Below are positions 50,402-64,000 of a DNA stretch of 64,000 nucleotides, one piece after another (position 1 is the first letter of the stretch; the number at the start of each line of letters is the position of its first letter). Source of the stretch: Pempheris klunzingeri. Its lineage: Eukaryota > Chordata > Actinopteri > Acropomatiformes > Pempheridae. The notes beneath the pieces were generated by a model. The model was not told the DNA's origin. It was given only the letters and a program-made list of their open reading frames with translations, and ran no database searches. The position numbers and the translations under genes are program-made. The stretch spans positions 15,208,721-15,272,720 of the forward strand of contig NC_092027.1 in assembly GCF_042242105.1 (NCBI RefSeq). The letters are read 5' to 3'.

Positions 50402-51689
50402 CTATAGACCTGCGGTGCACGGCGTGGGGACAAGCTGCTGGCCTGTTTTGATCTGCTGCTGCTGGGCCCCAGAGGCTGAGGACGAGGCCGAGCTGGACGA
50501 GCGGATCTTGGTGTTGGGAAGCTTGTGCTCCTTCTTCCACTTCATCCTCCGGTTCTGAAACCAGATCTTGACCTGGCGCTCGGACAGACACATGGTGTGC
50601 GCAATCTCCACCCGCCTGCGCCGGGTCAGGTACCGGTTGAAATGGAACTCCTTCTCCAGCTCCAGAGCCTGCTGGCGGGTGTAGGCAGTGCGGGACCTCT
50701 TGGGCACTCCTCCAGTGTAATTGGAATTGACTGGAGGGGGGAAAAAAGCCATACACAGGCAAGCAAGCAGGTGTTACATGCAGGCTGATAGCGTTTATTC
50801 CAAACCCAGTCCTCCAGTGGATACATTACATTGTCGTGATTACAAGACTGAAAATCTATAAAGCGTTTCTGGGTTTGGTGGGAAATAATCTCAGCCGCTC
50901 TGTTTGTTTTACTCTGTCCCGTTTCAGTTTACGGACGTGACCTTAATGTGGAGATGCCCAGTGTACAAGCACTCGCATCCAGGGACAGATCAAGCTTAGA
51001 AATGATTAACAAAACAGCGGGGTTGGATATTACAGTTTGGCTCGGCTCCAGTGGTGGAGGTAGTTTGGGTTAAAAAGCAACAAAGGCACATGGCCCCGAC
51101 AGACGAACACAGGCAATAAAATTTACGAGGGTCCTTAATTACCGACCCTGCTGCTCGATAGTCGTAAATTGCTGTTGTAAGGGCTGCTACTAGTGCTGCC
51201 TCAATAGGCTTGCGTGTGTTCCAGTGGTTGTTTCTCAGTGGTTCTGCTGTTTAACCGTGACGATAACTCACCGGTGTTAACGTGGACCTTTTTCATCCAA
51301 GGATAGACCACCGGCTCCTTGCCCTTCGCTACGCCGGGATATACCTCAGTGGCGAGGCTGCAGTCTTTGCTGGCATTTGCCCCTGCGCCACCATCTGGGG
51401 CCGCGGTGAGGCGAGGACCGTGGCTCTGTGGAACCGGTTGCGGCGGTGCGTGATGCCCGTCGCCGAAATCATCGAGTCCGGTGGCGGGGACGTTACCGTA
51501 ATCGTAGCCCGTTTCTGTGTAGTTTGACCTCGGATAGGATGGTTCGTCGTGATGGGGAAAGCCCGTATCTTTTGGCCGCTCGTAGTAATCACCGGGGTTG
51601 GGGATGTATCCGCTCTGCTGATATTCGTCGCATGGAGGAAAGGAAGGCTCGATATAGTTGGAGTTTATCAAGTAGGAACTCATGGTCAT
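50402..51689 (-). CDS. hoxa4a: Homeobox protein Hox-A4a (two exons)
   Basis: Group-4 Hox factor, acting in the caudal hindbrain, spinal cord and anterior somites. Coding exons are 51272-51689 and 50402-50730, 248 residues. The donor ACACCG|GTGAGT and acceptor CCCTCCAG|TC give phase 1; the intron is 541 bp. The start [15 protein letters not shown] is the Hox4 signature. The hexapeptide [10 protein letters not shown] follows KGKEPV at about 128-137. The homeodomain is at about 149-208 ([41 protein letters not shown]). After it comes [19 protein letters not shown], also typical of the group. The protein lacks the long proline and glycine expansions of mammalian HOXA4 and so is shorter. About 100 bp upstream are a CACGTG E-box and a CCAAT box with spacing almost equal to that at hoxa3a. 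Confidence 0.97.
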
Positions 51690-51790
51690 TAATTTGTGAA
51701 GTGCAACAATACTAATTTTTATCGCGCTGTCGTTTTTCTGATCTCCACAAAACCCTCCTACTCCCTGTCAAATGTACAAAGTTGCCTGGT

Positions 51791-51851
51791 CACGTGTGAA
51801 GCGCCACCAATCACCGCGTGTCCTGTGGGCATCATGTAAACAGGAACCAAT
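51791..51851. promoter_or_regulatory. E-box plus two CCAAT boxes at hoxa4a start
   Basis: CACGTG at 51791-51796, CCAAT at 51807-51811 (10 bp apart) and a second CCAAT at 51847-51851, about 100-160 bp upstream of the hoxa4a ATG. The order and spacing mirror the hoxa3a start. Confidence 0.5.
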
Positions 51852-52325
51852 GGAAAGCATGGCACTGGTACCACCAACACCGCTCGCACTGGCTTACGTT
51901 GGTGTTTTCCTTATTAAATCACAGTATATAAACCAAAACCAATCAACTAACTTGTTTACTGCATGGGGCCAAACTTATGGGGGTGAGGCTTTCCTGCATG
52001 AGGAAAAAAAAAAATCCTCCTCCTCTGGAGCTGAGGGTGGACGTGAAATTCAAGCCCTGGGAAAATAAAGGTTATCACAAACAAAAGGATGTTTCCAAAT
52101 AGTGGCGTGGCTGTTTACTGTTGGAGTTTGAAACGTGTTGAATCCCAATAAAGAGATGAGCAGGGAGACACAAAAAAAACAAGCCCATTCAAACGATCGA
52201 AAAATCTTGTTAGTGCACAAGCTTCCTGCAAGCGCTGACGAGCCGCAGCTCTGCGGACATACAAGCCTGCATATAAAGCATATGACCTGTGCATCAGTAA
52301 AAGATGGAAACACCCGCTTATGGCA

Positions 52326-52328
<3 letters not shown>

Positions 52329-52358
<30 letters not shown>
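52329..52358. repeat. (AC)15 microsatellite
   Basis: 30 bp of pure AC, 0.6 kb 5' of hoxa4a. Confidence 0.95.
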
Positions 52359-52359
<1 letters not shown>

Positions 52360-55300
52360 AGAAAACCCTCGAGTCTCACAACATGCAGAAAACCCTCTTT
52401 GCACCAGACGGTTACAGACCTACATGCGATGAAGCGTTTTTTCTGCAATTTCCAAACACAAAGCAATAATTCAACGACACGTGTGCTCTCTTGTTGGTCC
52501 TGTAACACCACATGAAAGTTATATCTGGCACTGATCGCACGGCCATCACGTAGTATGAGCTCTCCCGCGTTAAGTGCCACTGAAAAGCTCGTCCAAACAC
52601 TTGCAGAACACGCATGTTGCATTATAGCCAGATGCCAAAAACAAAGCGTGGGATTTTAAACCAGCACAGACCATTTACATGAAGAGATGCCAGGAGCACC
52701 GCACAGATGATCTCACATCTGATATAACTTCCCAATTCTGAACACATTTGGATATATACAAAAACCATTTCCACAAACAGTTTGCAACCATTTTAAATGC
52801 AAATCTGCAACAGAGTCCCTGCAGTACCACTTTACTGTAAACATCCAAGGATTAGATGATACCAGTGTCATGTATTGTAACATGGAAAATATGTTTTGGA
52901 TAGACCCAGTACTACAAGTATAAAGAGGCAAATATTCCAAGGCACAATAATAGTAGTGATAATAATAATATTAATCACCTTTAATCTTATTAATTCAATT
53001 GCATGAATTCATCACTATCCTTTGCCGGACTCCCATATATTTAGATTTTTTTTTTTTTTCTTTTAATGAAACTGCCTGCTCATTTGTATATATTTATACA
53101 GGAAAATATAAAAGCGTCTGACCGTGCTCCTCGCCATCAGCCATCACGTCCAGGTCGTGTTTCCTCTCCATGTCCGAGATGGCACACTGTATCTGTGTCC
53201 CTTGAAGATGCAGCAGCTCCTCACAAAGCTGATCCACACTGTCCACGTCAACAAGGCCTCTGCATGGAGAAAGAAGAGGCCAAACTTCGGAAATATTGAA
53301 AGCTTTCTTTTCTCTCCCTTTTTTTCTCTCCAGGTCCCCCCTATTCTTTCGCTCCTCTAAACAGAGATAACTTCTGCCTGACCCCCAAGTGACACCGTTT
53401 CCATTTTGTTTCTGATTAATCTTGCCCATTGACAGTCTTTGTTAAACAACAAGGCGTGCCCTTTTTTCCAAAGAGGCGACATTTTCATATCTGTTAGACG
53501 CAGTGACCTGGGGTTCACCCCGGACTTGGACTTCAGTTTTGCAGGGTCTGTTCAACTCTGGGGGGGGCACTTAGCGCGGGTCAGCACCCAGGAAGGTCCC
53601 CAAAGGATTTTAGAAATGTGCAAAAGACCTCCAACTATTTAGAAATACACACGGCGAGGTATGAGTTAGAATATGCATCTGTGGAGAGGAGGATCCTGCT
53701 GCTGCAGAGGTCTGCTGCATATGTAATGTATTTTTTCATCATTACTGCAGCTTTCATTTTCGGATATGCTGTTGCTGACAACTTAAAGCAGGTGAATTCT
53801 TCAACCAGATTCAGGTCTTAGGTTTTATTTATTATTTTTCACGTGAGCACACTGTTGCTGTAAAGCAGAGCTGCTACTTTCTTGTGTATCTTACAGGCTT
53901 TCTCGCACCTAACTCATTGTAAATGGCAGCTGATGCACTTTCGGCCATATATCCACTGTATCCTTATGGCCGAGAGACCACCTGAGAGGCAATATGTCAA
54001 CATAATGTCAGCGGTAAGACGACTTCACATCTAAATTTACTGTCTGCTGCCATTCTATTATATATAGCTCCTGTATAAATATGGTCCAGATCAGCTTGGC
54101 TATTATCCACTTACTCTATGTTATCCTTGCGTGAATAACAGCTATCTGTTTTTACAGGTCAGTCTACTTGTTGCTATGGACTACTTTTCTTTTCTTTAAC
54201 GTTCAGCTGTGAATACCTTTATTAAAACATATCATCGTGAAGATTCAAGAATCCGATGTGCTGCAAGAGAAGTATTTTAGATAACATCCCCGGTATTGCC
54301 TCCGTTATCTAGTCCTGGCCTGCAAGGTGCTGCTGTACGTTTGAAAGCAATAAAGCGTGGGGAAATCTCTCTTGAACAATACAGCATGCACGAAATAGAA
54401 CGGGATAATGATCATCCAAATGACCAGTGGACTAAAAGGAAGCAGTGTTAGACCAGCTCACACTATCTGAGCAATTTACCATCAAATTCCAGGACCTATT
54501 TTGCTCTTAATGTGAAGAAAAACCGTTATAGCCTCGTGTTGGGCATTTTATTTTAGGACGTCCAGATCACGGTGTTCCCTTTCAGAGCATATACTGTGAA
54601 GTGAAGGTCTATTTAACCACTATACATCATGCAGACAGTTTACTGTAAATTTAGATTATCAGAGAAGTGCTGTGACGATAGTGACAGATTGCAGATGGCC
54701 CTCACAAGGTCTCCTGTCTATACGGAGCACTGACGGCGGAATAAAAAATCCTCCCTGCATTCAAGATGTGCCGAGGTCTCGGGCTACAAAACACCTTTCA
54801 TATCTTTATGGAAATATTTTGATGCTGGTAAACACTCCTAACTAAATGTCCTTTTCTTTCTCTGTGACAGTGTGTCACGTGTGATTGCCCTCGGTCCTCA
54901 CACTGCGAGGATCCAGGCGACAGAGAGAGTTTTCACAATAGTGGTCACTTGGTTTTATCTACAGGCGCAAACTTTTGATTACACCAATAACAAAGTGACC
55001 TTCAAGCCTCAGACGTTGGCTAAAAGAGGCGAACAAAAGCTGTTACATCCTATAGAGAGTGCATGGACATCTTCCTTATTCCTCTAGTGAAGAGGCTGCC
55101 GTGACTCAAAGTGTTGACCGAGAATATTTTAGGTACAATTAATGTTTCCAGATAACTGAAGTCACCTATAAACAGATTTTGAAACGTTATATATGTTGGA
55201 ATATACACTTTAAGTGCTAATATTGGCGAAGTGAAAACATGTAATGATACTAGAATTATTAGTTATAGTCTCATTTAAAGGAAAGCCTGTATGAAATCCT

Positions 55301-57108
55301 AACATTTAGCGCTTTGACTCTGGCTGAACGGAAGTGCATCCTTCATTGACGAGCTTTTGCTGTTAAATTCAATAAACTAAGTTGTGAATAAACAAATTTG
55401 CTCTCCTTCTCTGGATTTTATTCAACATTTTTTTTTTTATCTTTTAGAACTTAAAAACTGCAAAGAAAACTGATGTGACGCGCACTGAGGGTTACCTTTG
55501 TACAAATGTGCTGAATTTCTACAAAAAAAAGTGGGCTGATTTAGCAAATGTCCGAGATGTTGTGTTTATTATCTATGAATTTCATATTAAGGACACAATA
55601 CAAAGTTGATGAAATCGAAAGTGCCAAAATAGTCTGATGTTCTTGGTGTTTTTTTATATTCCAAAGGGATCCCGGATGATATTTTTTCTTACTCTTAAAT
55701 TGAAAAATGTAAAAGAAATTTAACAAAACGTTGTTGTGGTCGTGTGTGTGTTGTGCGTTTTAGGTGAGACCCAGTTCTACTTTAGCAGAATAAAATAAAA
55801 ATTATTCTGTTGTTTTTTTCTTATTATTAGCCACATCGTTCCCACAATTTCCTTGTACTTTTAATTAGGCCTTCACAACCAAAGGTTCAGTATTTTAGTC
55901 CACTTTGGCAAATAGCTCAATAAATTTTCCAAAGTGATTAAATTAGGCCAGTGAAAAATAAAATACATGGAGAATATGTATTGCCACAAAAAAAAAAAAG
56001 ATTTTTAAAACTTTCTCTCAATGGGTCACAAAAACATCTGTCCCATTTCTGCTTTCTTAAAAGGCTCCTGATCAGGAAGAGAGGGGCTAAATGTTTTTTA
56101 AGGGGTCCGGGGCCTCAATTTGGGGGCTGTGGGCCTTCCCATTACCCTGTGACCGGGTCGAGAGTATCAATCCTCAAAATGCTAATTTTGCCCTCGTCCC
56201 TAAACATATCAAATGCAATTTATTCAAAGGAAATTCACCAATCAACCGCCCTAATAAAACGCCAGCCACTCAATCTTGTTGCCGGGGGACGGGTGGGGGG
56301 TCCCCTCCCCCGGTCTCAAACGCGAGGTCACCGCGCTTTCAGGGTTCACCTGGAGTGCACCGTGCAACATATGTAATTCAAAGCTATTCTGTCTTTTGTG
56401 TGGAGAGTCAAGATCGCTATTATAAGGCTGGCATCAGGCTCCGAGTGAACAGATGACGGAGACTTGTTCAGCGCGTAAACTTTTGACCCCAATTTTTCCA
56501 CCTCTTCTGCAGCTATCTCGCCCTCATCTGTCCCAGCCCGGTGAGATATCTGGCCCTCTTGAAACGAAAAATTGATTTTAACACTGTGTATCTCTTTTGC
56601 CGTCACGATGATCATTTCCCCAAATTTCATAATTAGAGAAGATGCCAGCACAAGACCTGGACTGCAATTGTAGCTTCATGATGTTTTCAACGAGGGAGCG
56701 AAAAGATAAATCCAATAGGCTCCCACTCAAGACTAATAGCGCCGTAAAATATGCAAATCATTCATTAGCGCTCTCGAGCAACCAAAGCAGCCAAAAGTCT
56801 TTGTTAGAGGCAACACTTAAAGTTAAACTCCCCCCTCTTCCTCTACAGTCTTTTCCTCCAGTGTGGGACGCTACCACGGGCTCCGTGTCCCTCGATAAAT
56901 TCATTTATACGCATTATGCTTATAGGCAACGCCAAGCAAACGTGTCATTAACGTGAAGGCGTGTGTGTGTGTGTGTGTATGTGTGCGCAGTGCCGTGGAT
57001 GTGTGAGTGGTTTCCCTCTCTCCATACAGCAGGGTGACAGTGAACTTGGCCTAAAGCGAGCTCTGCTGGTGGCTCTGAGAGGATGCAGATTTATCTTGGT
57101 GCTGTGGC

Positions 57109-57125
57109 TGACCTCCAGATGAACC
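57109..57125 (-). promoter_or_regulatory. Perfect DR5 retinoic-acid response element, hoxa4a-hoxa5a spacer
   Basis: On the minus strand GGTTCA TCTGG AGGTCA: both half-sites fit RGKTCA with 5-bp spacing. It lies 5.4 kb 5' of hoxa4a and 3.2 kb 3' of hoxa5a. Retinoic-acid response elements upstream of Hox4 genes are known in mammals (Hoxa4, Hoxb4). Confidence 0.55.
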
Positions 57126-59393
57126 TACACAGCGCTTCTCTCTTTCTCTCTCTGCCTGGCAGAATGCCGCACATGGGGCCCTGTCGAAATTTCTCCTTTT
57201 GAAATATTGGCAAGGGTTTTAATTTCCAAATAGCCGCACCCTCAGTGTGTCCTGCTGCATTTTCAGTGTGCCTAAAATCAAACTGGAAAGTGTATGAGAG
57301 CGTATTTTGTTAAGCTGGTGACGTCTTTACATGACACTGGGCGAATTTGTTAAGCAATAAATTGGAGGAGTTCATCAATATGGCTTGGATTATTCTGCTG
57401 AATTTGACAATCGGTGCAACCTCCAAAAACTTGATGATTTATATTAAAGTCAATTTGGGGAGAATTCCACTTTGTTTGTCCAGAATTTACTTCCAAAGGC
57501 GACTCCAGCTGTTTGCAATTGATTTATCAAGTTATTCAAAGCACTTAATTGATAAATATATTAATTAATTTACGAAAAGGTTCGGAAATAACCTGTAATG
57601 GCTCCAGACAGTGTGATGTAGGCCTCTCCACTTGAAATAAAACTTAGATATTTAAGCCATGATGGGCGGCGGGCAATGTAAACTTTGCAAAAGTCAAAAC
57701 CTTTAAGAAAGCTGGATGGTTTTCATAAGATTATTAGCTGTCAAAAATTCACAAGACTCGAATAGAGATTTTTGTTATTAGATGTTTTTGTGCATAATTG
57801 AGTTGAACATTTCAAATTACAAACGAGGCAAACACCCTTTAAGTTAAAAAAAAAAAAAAAAGAATTACATAAAGTCATAGAAAGAAAGAGAAAAGCCATC
57901 ATGTCCAAAAAATGAGTCAGAAAAGATGAGATTTTTCCCCAGTCCATGTTTTTAGGATTCAGGGTCCACTGGTGACCGGTGTCTCCCCGGCACTGATCGG
58001 ACAAGAGGTCACCACAAAGCAAGAGTTGCTTTAAAGAGGTCATCTGAACTTTTCAACCCCGAGCACAAAACGACGTGGCAGACACAAAACGGAATTCATT
58101 TTCAAATGTCTCCCTGCTGCTGTTTGTTCCCATGTTGTGTTTACTTGACACAGTTTTCTGCGTGTCCTGAAGCCACGCACGGTGCCAACATGTGGAGCGC
58201 GAACAACTGCAACTTTTCCAAGGATGGACCAACTACTTCCAAAAGTCATCAGCACGTACAGAATCCAATCAAACGTCGCTAGCTGTAAATATGTGGGCCT
58301 GCATTAGCGCTTAACTTTATCAAGGAAATCTACACACTCCACACACCCCTTGGAAAGTTTCTGGCTCACGGTCTGTGAATTCTCCAATGTAATAAAACGA
58401 CAACAACTCGAAGCTTGTGGGGGTGGAAATGGAAACAGAGATAATTATCCAACATGTAAAAATGGATTATGAGTTACACCACAGATGGAGGGAAACAAGT
58501 TACACGGGGAAGGAAGCAATTAAATAGCCATGAGCCGGACCCAACCCTGCGCAACATCTGCCGAGACCAGTATTCAGCACTGCACAACTGACAAATTAGT
58601 GTAATGGTCTAATAGGGACGGATAGAGGGAGCGAATACAATAATAAGGCTGTGTAACACAGGCTGGCTGTTCTCAGGCTACCGGATAGTCTGCAGAAACC
58701 TACCCAGAGACGTGGTCCTCATCCTGGAGAGCGTCCGGTCCACTCTGAGGCAGACTGAGCAATAGAGATGGTCTGTACCGGTCAAGTAACACTTACAGCC
58801 TGCAAAGAGAGAGTCAGACGAAGCCTCGCCGTCAGTGCGATTATATGTTATGTGCAATATACTGTCAACTCCCCAAAACCATAAAACTTACTTTAATGGC
58901 TACCACGTGACCGTTTATGGCCAGTGAGCCTATCTGGCCGCGCTCCGGATGATTTTTACGATCTAATTCATAGACAAAACCCCCCATTCATTTAGCACCC
59001 AAATGTCAGAGAGCCAGAATCGGCCCTAATAAAGTTTACAGCTTGAAAAGTCGAGCTGGTTCTCCGGGAATAGCCCAGGAGTCTGTGCGCAAAGGGGACT
59101 CTCGGCCCCTGGAGCCGTTAGTGGCCAAGGACCCCCCCAGAGCCCCAAAGCTCCACAGCAAGGTGAGTAAAACATGAAGCTTTCATTCAAGGGGGACCTG
59201 TTGAATTCAAGGAGATTTAACTTGAGGAAACTTTGACCACGTTTGGCAGCTCGTACAAAAGACTTAAAGATTTCGGACCAAGCAGAAGACTGTGACTCCT
59301 CTTCGTGGCACGAACCTGGATGAAACTGGAATATCTTTACAAAAACGTACTCACTGTGGTGTTGCCGTTCCAGTAGAAAGTTTATTATAATGG

Positions 59394-59440
59394 CCATCAT
59401 CGTCATCATTATCATCATTATTATTATAGTATATTCTTGA
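59394..59440. repeat. ATC/ATT trinucleotide-like repeat
   Basis: Interrupted CATCATCGTCATCATTATC and TTATTATTATAG, 3' of hoxa5a. Confidence 0.7.
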
Positions 59441-60024
59441 CTTCCAGTCTTTTAAAAACATTTACAAAAAGCTAATCACGATGGAGTTATACACATAGGC
59501 AATGAAATTTACTGTGGGATCATCCACATAAAAACAGCAAGAGAAACCAAAGACAAAAAACACGTTTTTACTAAGATGTTGCGCTCAGGTGAACAACGCA
59601 AACAGCAGCTCCTGGAAAACAAAAAAAGAAAGAAAGAAAAAGAAAGAACAAAGATACAAGGCACAGCTAAACTGTACATACAAGACTGAGTCGACACCTC
59701 CTGTCCATACATGTGTTCACGACGCACACAATAACCACACAAGGCTTAACGTACTCTGCTGGTTCTACTTTTGGAAGCAAGTTATCTGACAAGTTGGTAC
59801 AATACATCAAACAAATAAATACATACATATACAGTACATACATAGAAAAACGAAGGCTAAACACAAAGGCAGCTCAACCTCAACCCTCTATTTATTAGGC
59901 TGTTATTGTTCTGAGTGCATCACACAACTTTTACTGGATTTATTTGCGGTAGGTAGGAAGCATTTCAAGCTTTGACGTTTTGATTTTTTTTTTTTTCGTC
60001 AACAAGAAATAATTTAAACAAACA

Positions 60025-60030
60025 TTTATT
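60025..60030 (-). terminator. Candidate hoxa5a poly(A) signal
   Basis: AATAAA on the minus strand, about 290 nt after the hoxa5a stop. A second one lies at 59891-59896. Which is used cannot be decided here. Confidence 0.35.
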
Positions 60031-60317
60031 TTCATGTGTTTCTTTTTCTTCTAAATCTAGACAGAACTGTACACAATGCTGTTTTTTTAAAACTCACATA
60101 AGCATAACCACGGTGGAAATAAAAAGGAAATAATATTAAGGAATATAGTGGGACGTTCGTTGGACATACAGTGGGCTCAGGCGGGGTGTCCCCTGTCCCG
60201 CGCGCAGCCCAAGTCTCTGCGCTTTTTGAAATAGGAGGAGAAGGAGGAGGAGAAGTTGATATGACAATCTTTGTTTCGTTTTTATAGTGCTCGCTATCAG
60301 GGGTAGAGGAGCGAATA

Positions 60318-61791
<1,474 letters not shown>

Positions 61792-64000
61792 TTGTTGACA
61801 ATTCCACCGTTTGCTCGTTGCAGGTATTGTTGTTGTTTTTTTTATTGTTTTTAGAGGTAAAATAGCATAAACCTGTGGGCTTGATTTGTGGCTCTTATGG
61901 TTTAGCGCGTCCTATAGCACCCTTGCACAATTTATGATGAATTATGGAAATGAGTGGGACATGGACTTGATTCTCTCTTACGTAGGCACCCAAATATGGG
62001 GTACGGCGGAGAATCACGTGCTTTTGTTGACCAGTCGTAAATCCTGCTTGGTGACCTCCAGAGGTAAACTCGTGCACAGAGGAAATACTGGGTGGGATGT
62101 TAAGGGTGCGCGCCTCCATGCGCTCGTGGCTAGGGCGAACTCTGAGCCAGGGCTTGGCTGTTTTGAATTGTCGTGGTGCGCCATCCTCTGGCTCGACTGC
62201 CTCACTGCCTGTCTGCGGAGCTTTCTGAGGCGTGGGCTCCGCACGGGGTCATTCGGAGGTTAACGACCATTGCGGCAAAAACCAACGGGCTCCTAAACAA
62301 TACAACAAGTGACATGCTGAGAGTGCAATCTCTGCGAGGGTACTGTACAGAAATAAGTCGATCAGAGTCTGTTACGCATGTTATGATGGGCGATGAGTGC
62401 AAATAGTCTGTGCAGTTAATAGAATAAAAGCCCATTCAAAACAGGGTTGCGGCTTTTCCCCACACTTTCTTATAATCATAAAACAAGTGAACAACCACTC
62501 GTGTGGGAAAAGACTAATGAATACATGTTTTTGGGAAAAGATAAAAGCCAAATATCATATCGTCGAATGATATGGCAGAGACTGCCACTGGAGGCCCGTT
62601 CTTTACGCCACATTGAAGAATTAATAACTTTAAATATAGGCTATATATGATGGCACGTAAACCCACGTTGTTATTTATTTAAAACGGGAGAAAATTCAAC
62701 GATACCAAACAATAAACCCTCTGATGGTTTTTTTTTTAAATATGCGTTCTCGTTTAAAGGCGATTATCCGTTTATATTGACTTTTAAACACTCGATAACT
62801 TATCAAATGGAAGTATTAGTATTTTGTGTGTTTGTGATACATCAGTTAAAGGTCGAGAACATAAACACATAAAATCTTTTTTTTCTTCCATAAGCAGCTA
62901 CATAATGTGGAATTTTGTGAAATCACTCAGCAAACTTAAAGACAAAAGAGACTAAATTAGAAATTATTGAAAAAAAGGAACAATTTGAAAAGATAAAAAT
63001 GAGGCAGATGCATGTGAATTATATTGTGTAAAATAACTACAATATTCAGATATTGATTCATATTTTAGTGTCCTCATTGTGCCTTAGGATATTCATATTT
63101 CACGGTAGAGTACAAAGAGGCAGCGTCCCATGATTGTCTGTTCCTTCCTCTCCCAAAAATATAGATATCGGCTCTTCTATGTGATACTGAGGTAAAGGTT
63201 TTAAAACTATTGTGTAATCGATCAATTAGACGACATTGCAGCACAAACAGAGAGTAAAGATGATTGATTATCTGAAGTTTAAAAAAAGCAGTTAAACCTT
63301 TGATGCCTACGGGGGAAAAACTCAAGGCTAACTCTCTCCAGCTTTTGTTGTAGCCTCGCCAGTGCACTTACTGAAAGTGTAAATAACTATTGTCCACGTT
63401 CATTCTAAGAAAGATTACAAAAACAGGAAATCCGCACAGAGCCTGACACACACACACACACAGTCTAAAAAGAGGCAGGACGCATCGCCCGGCGCTCCCC
63501 GTTTGGTTTTCTCCTTGTGGAATTTTTATGGCACCTTCGTCTCTCGAAGGCAGCGACTTGTCCTCTGCTTTACCCCCAACATGCCGCTTCCCCAGAGCAG
63601 CGCCTATTACCCAGCACAAGCCCAATCCTGCGTTACTGACAAAAACAGTGAGACATAGATTATTTATTCTGTCCCAGGTATGTGTGCTCTTTGCGGTAAA
63701 AGACCCCCAGAAGGCACGACGCGAGGAAGGCTGAATACCGGACTCACACATCCAGTGGGCCCACAGTAAGAGAGGACCTACGGAGTGTGTGTTGGCTAAA
63801 CAGTCATGCTCCAACAGCTGATTTATGACTGGCCAATGGCAACAAAGTTCCCACGAAAATGATTTCCCAGAGTCGAGCCAGGGACACACCCAGAAACTAA
63901 ATAAGGAGCAAAAGAGTGGAGATGAAAGAAGTGAGTGCGCACTGGTGTCAAACAAGACGGGCTGGGAGCGCGGGGGCCACCGCTGCAGGAAAACAGGAGG
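61792..64000. other. 5' flank of hoxa5a
   Basis: CACGTG at 62015-62020 lies 225 bp upstream of the ATG. TTTATGATGAATTATGG and CCATAAGAGCCACAAATCAA (minus strand) near 61890-61945 look promoter-proximal. No homeobox or hexapeptide exon of hoxa6 or hoxa7 is present to the window end. A short CA run is at about 63447-63462. Confidence 0.5.

Larger units (their letters stand above)
51690..60317. other. hoxa4a-hoxa5a spacer
   Basis: The hoxa4a promoter at the left, the perfect DR5 at 57109, and before it a repeat-free block (about 56640-56960) with an octamer ATGCAAAT (56751-56758), ATTCATTA and several CCAAT-like motifs. AGGTCA (56325) and GGTTCA (56343) half-sites lie 12 bp apart. The hoxa5a 3' UTR is at the right. 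No miR-10-like sequence was seen. Confidence 0.5.

Noticed and set aside
51690..57000. miR-10 hairpin upstream of hoxa4a
   Set aside because: I looked for the miR-10 core on both strands and saw none, in line with its absence from HoxA clusters.
63368..63955. 195-codon minus-strand frame 5' of hoxa5a
   Set aside because: No homeodomain or hexapeptide, contains a CA-repeat translation; not hoxa6 or hoxa7.

Overview
This window is the 3' (anterior) half of a vertebrate HoxA cluster. I read it as the HoxAa cluster of a teleost fish, most likely a percomorph. Five complete two-exon Hox genes lie on the minus strand in paralogue order: hoxa1a (23555-25032), hoxa2a (29098-30788), hoxa3a (35210-39268), hoxa4a (50402-51689) and hoxa5a (60318-61791). 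Each keeps the N-terminal Hox signature, a PBX-binding hexapeptide just before the intron, one phase-1 coding intron and an intact homeodomain. Group 1, 3, 4 and 5 genes together on one cluster fit teleost HoxAa, because HoxAb copies keep only group 2 and groups 9-13. Introns are small apart from hoxa3a, (TG)n microsatellites are long and frequent, and no gene is broken.

Layout. Positions 1-23.5 kb are the gene-free flank 3' of hoxa1a. It holds long TG/CA microsatellites, one decayed hAT-like transposase gene (about 11871-12950), an 85-bp inverted repeat with arms 1.5 kb apart (16872-18532), and two perfect DR5 retinoic-acid response elements (220-236 and 17535-17551). From 23.5 to 39.3 kb are hoxa1a, hoxa2a and hoxa3a, with intergenic spaces near 4 kb that contain candidate hindbrain (Hox/Pbx, Prep/Meis, Sox, Krox20) sites. 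The hoxa3a intron contains a diverged tandem array with a period of about 300 bp. From 39.3 to 50.4 kb is an 11-kb spacer with CpG-rich blocks that carry no coding exon. From 50.4 to 61.8 kb are hoxa4a and hoxa5a, with a perfect DR5 element in the spacer between them (57109-57125). The last 2.2 kb lie 5' of hoxa5a and contain no hoxa6 or hoxa7 exon.

How the parts work together. All five products are sequence-specific transcription factors that pattern the hindbrain, neural crest and anterior axial mesoderm, usually with PBX and MEIS/PREP partners. In other vertebrates anterior HoxA genes open in 3' to 5' order under retinoic acid and are then maintained by auto- and cross-regulation in rhombomeres. 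The DR5 elements, the paired Hox/Pbx and Prep/Meis sites around hoxa2a, and the E-box plus CCAAT arrangement at the hoxa3a and hoxa4a starts fit that logic, but every regulatory call here is made from motif alone.

No tRNA, rRNA, CRISPR array or prokaryotic feature was seen. No miR-10 was found near hoxa4a, as expected for HoxA clusters.
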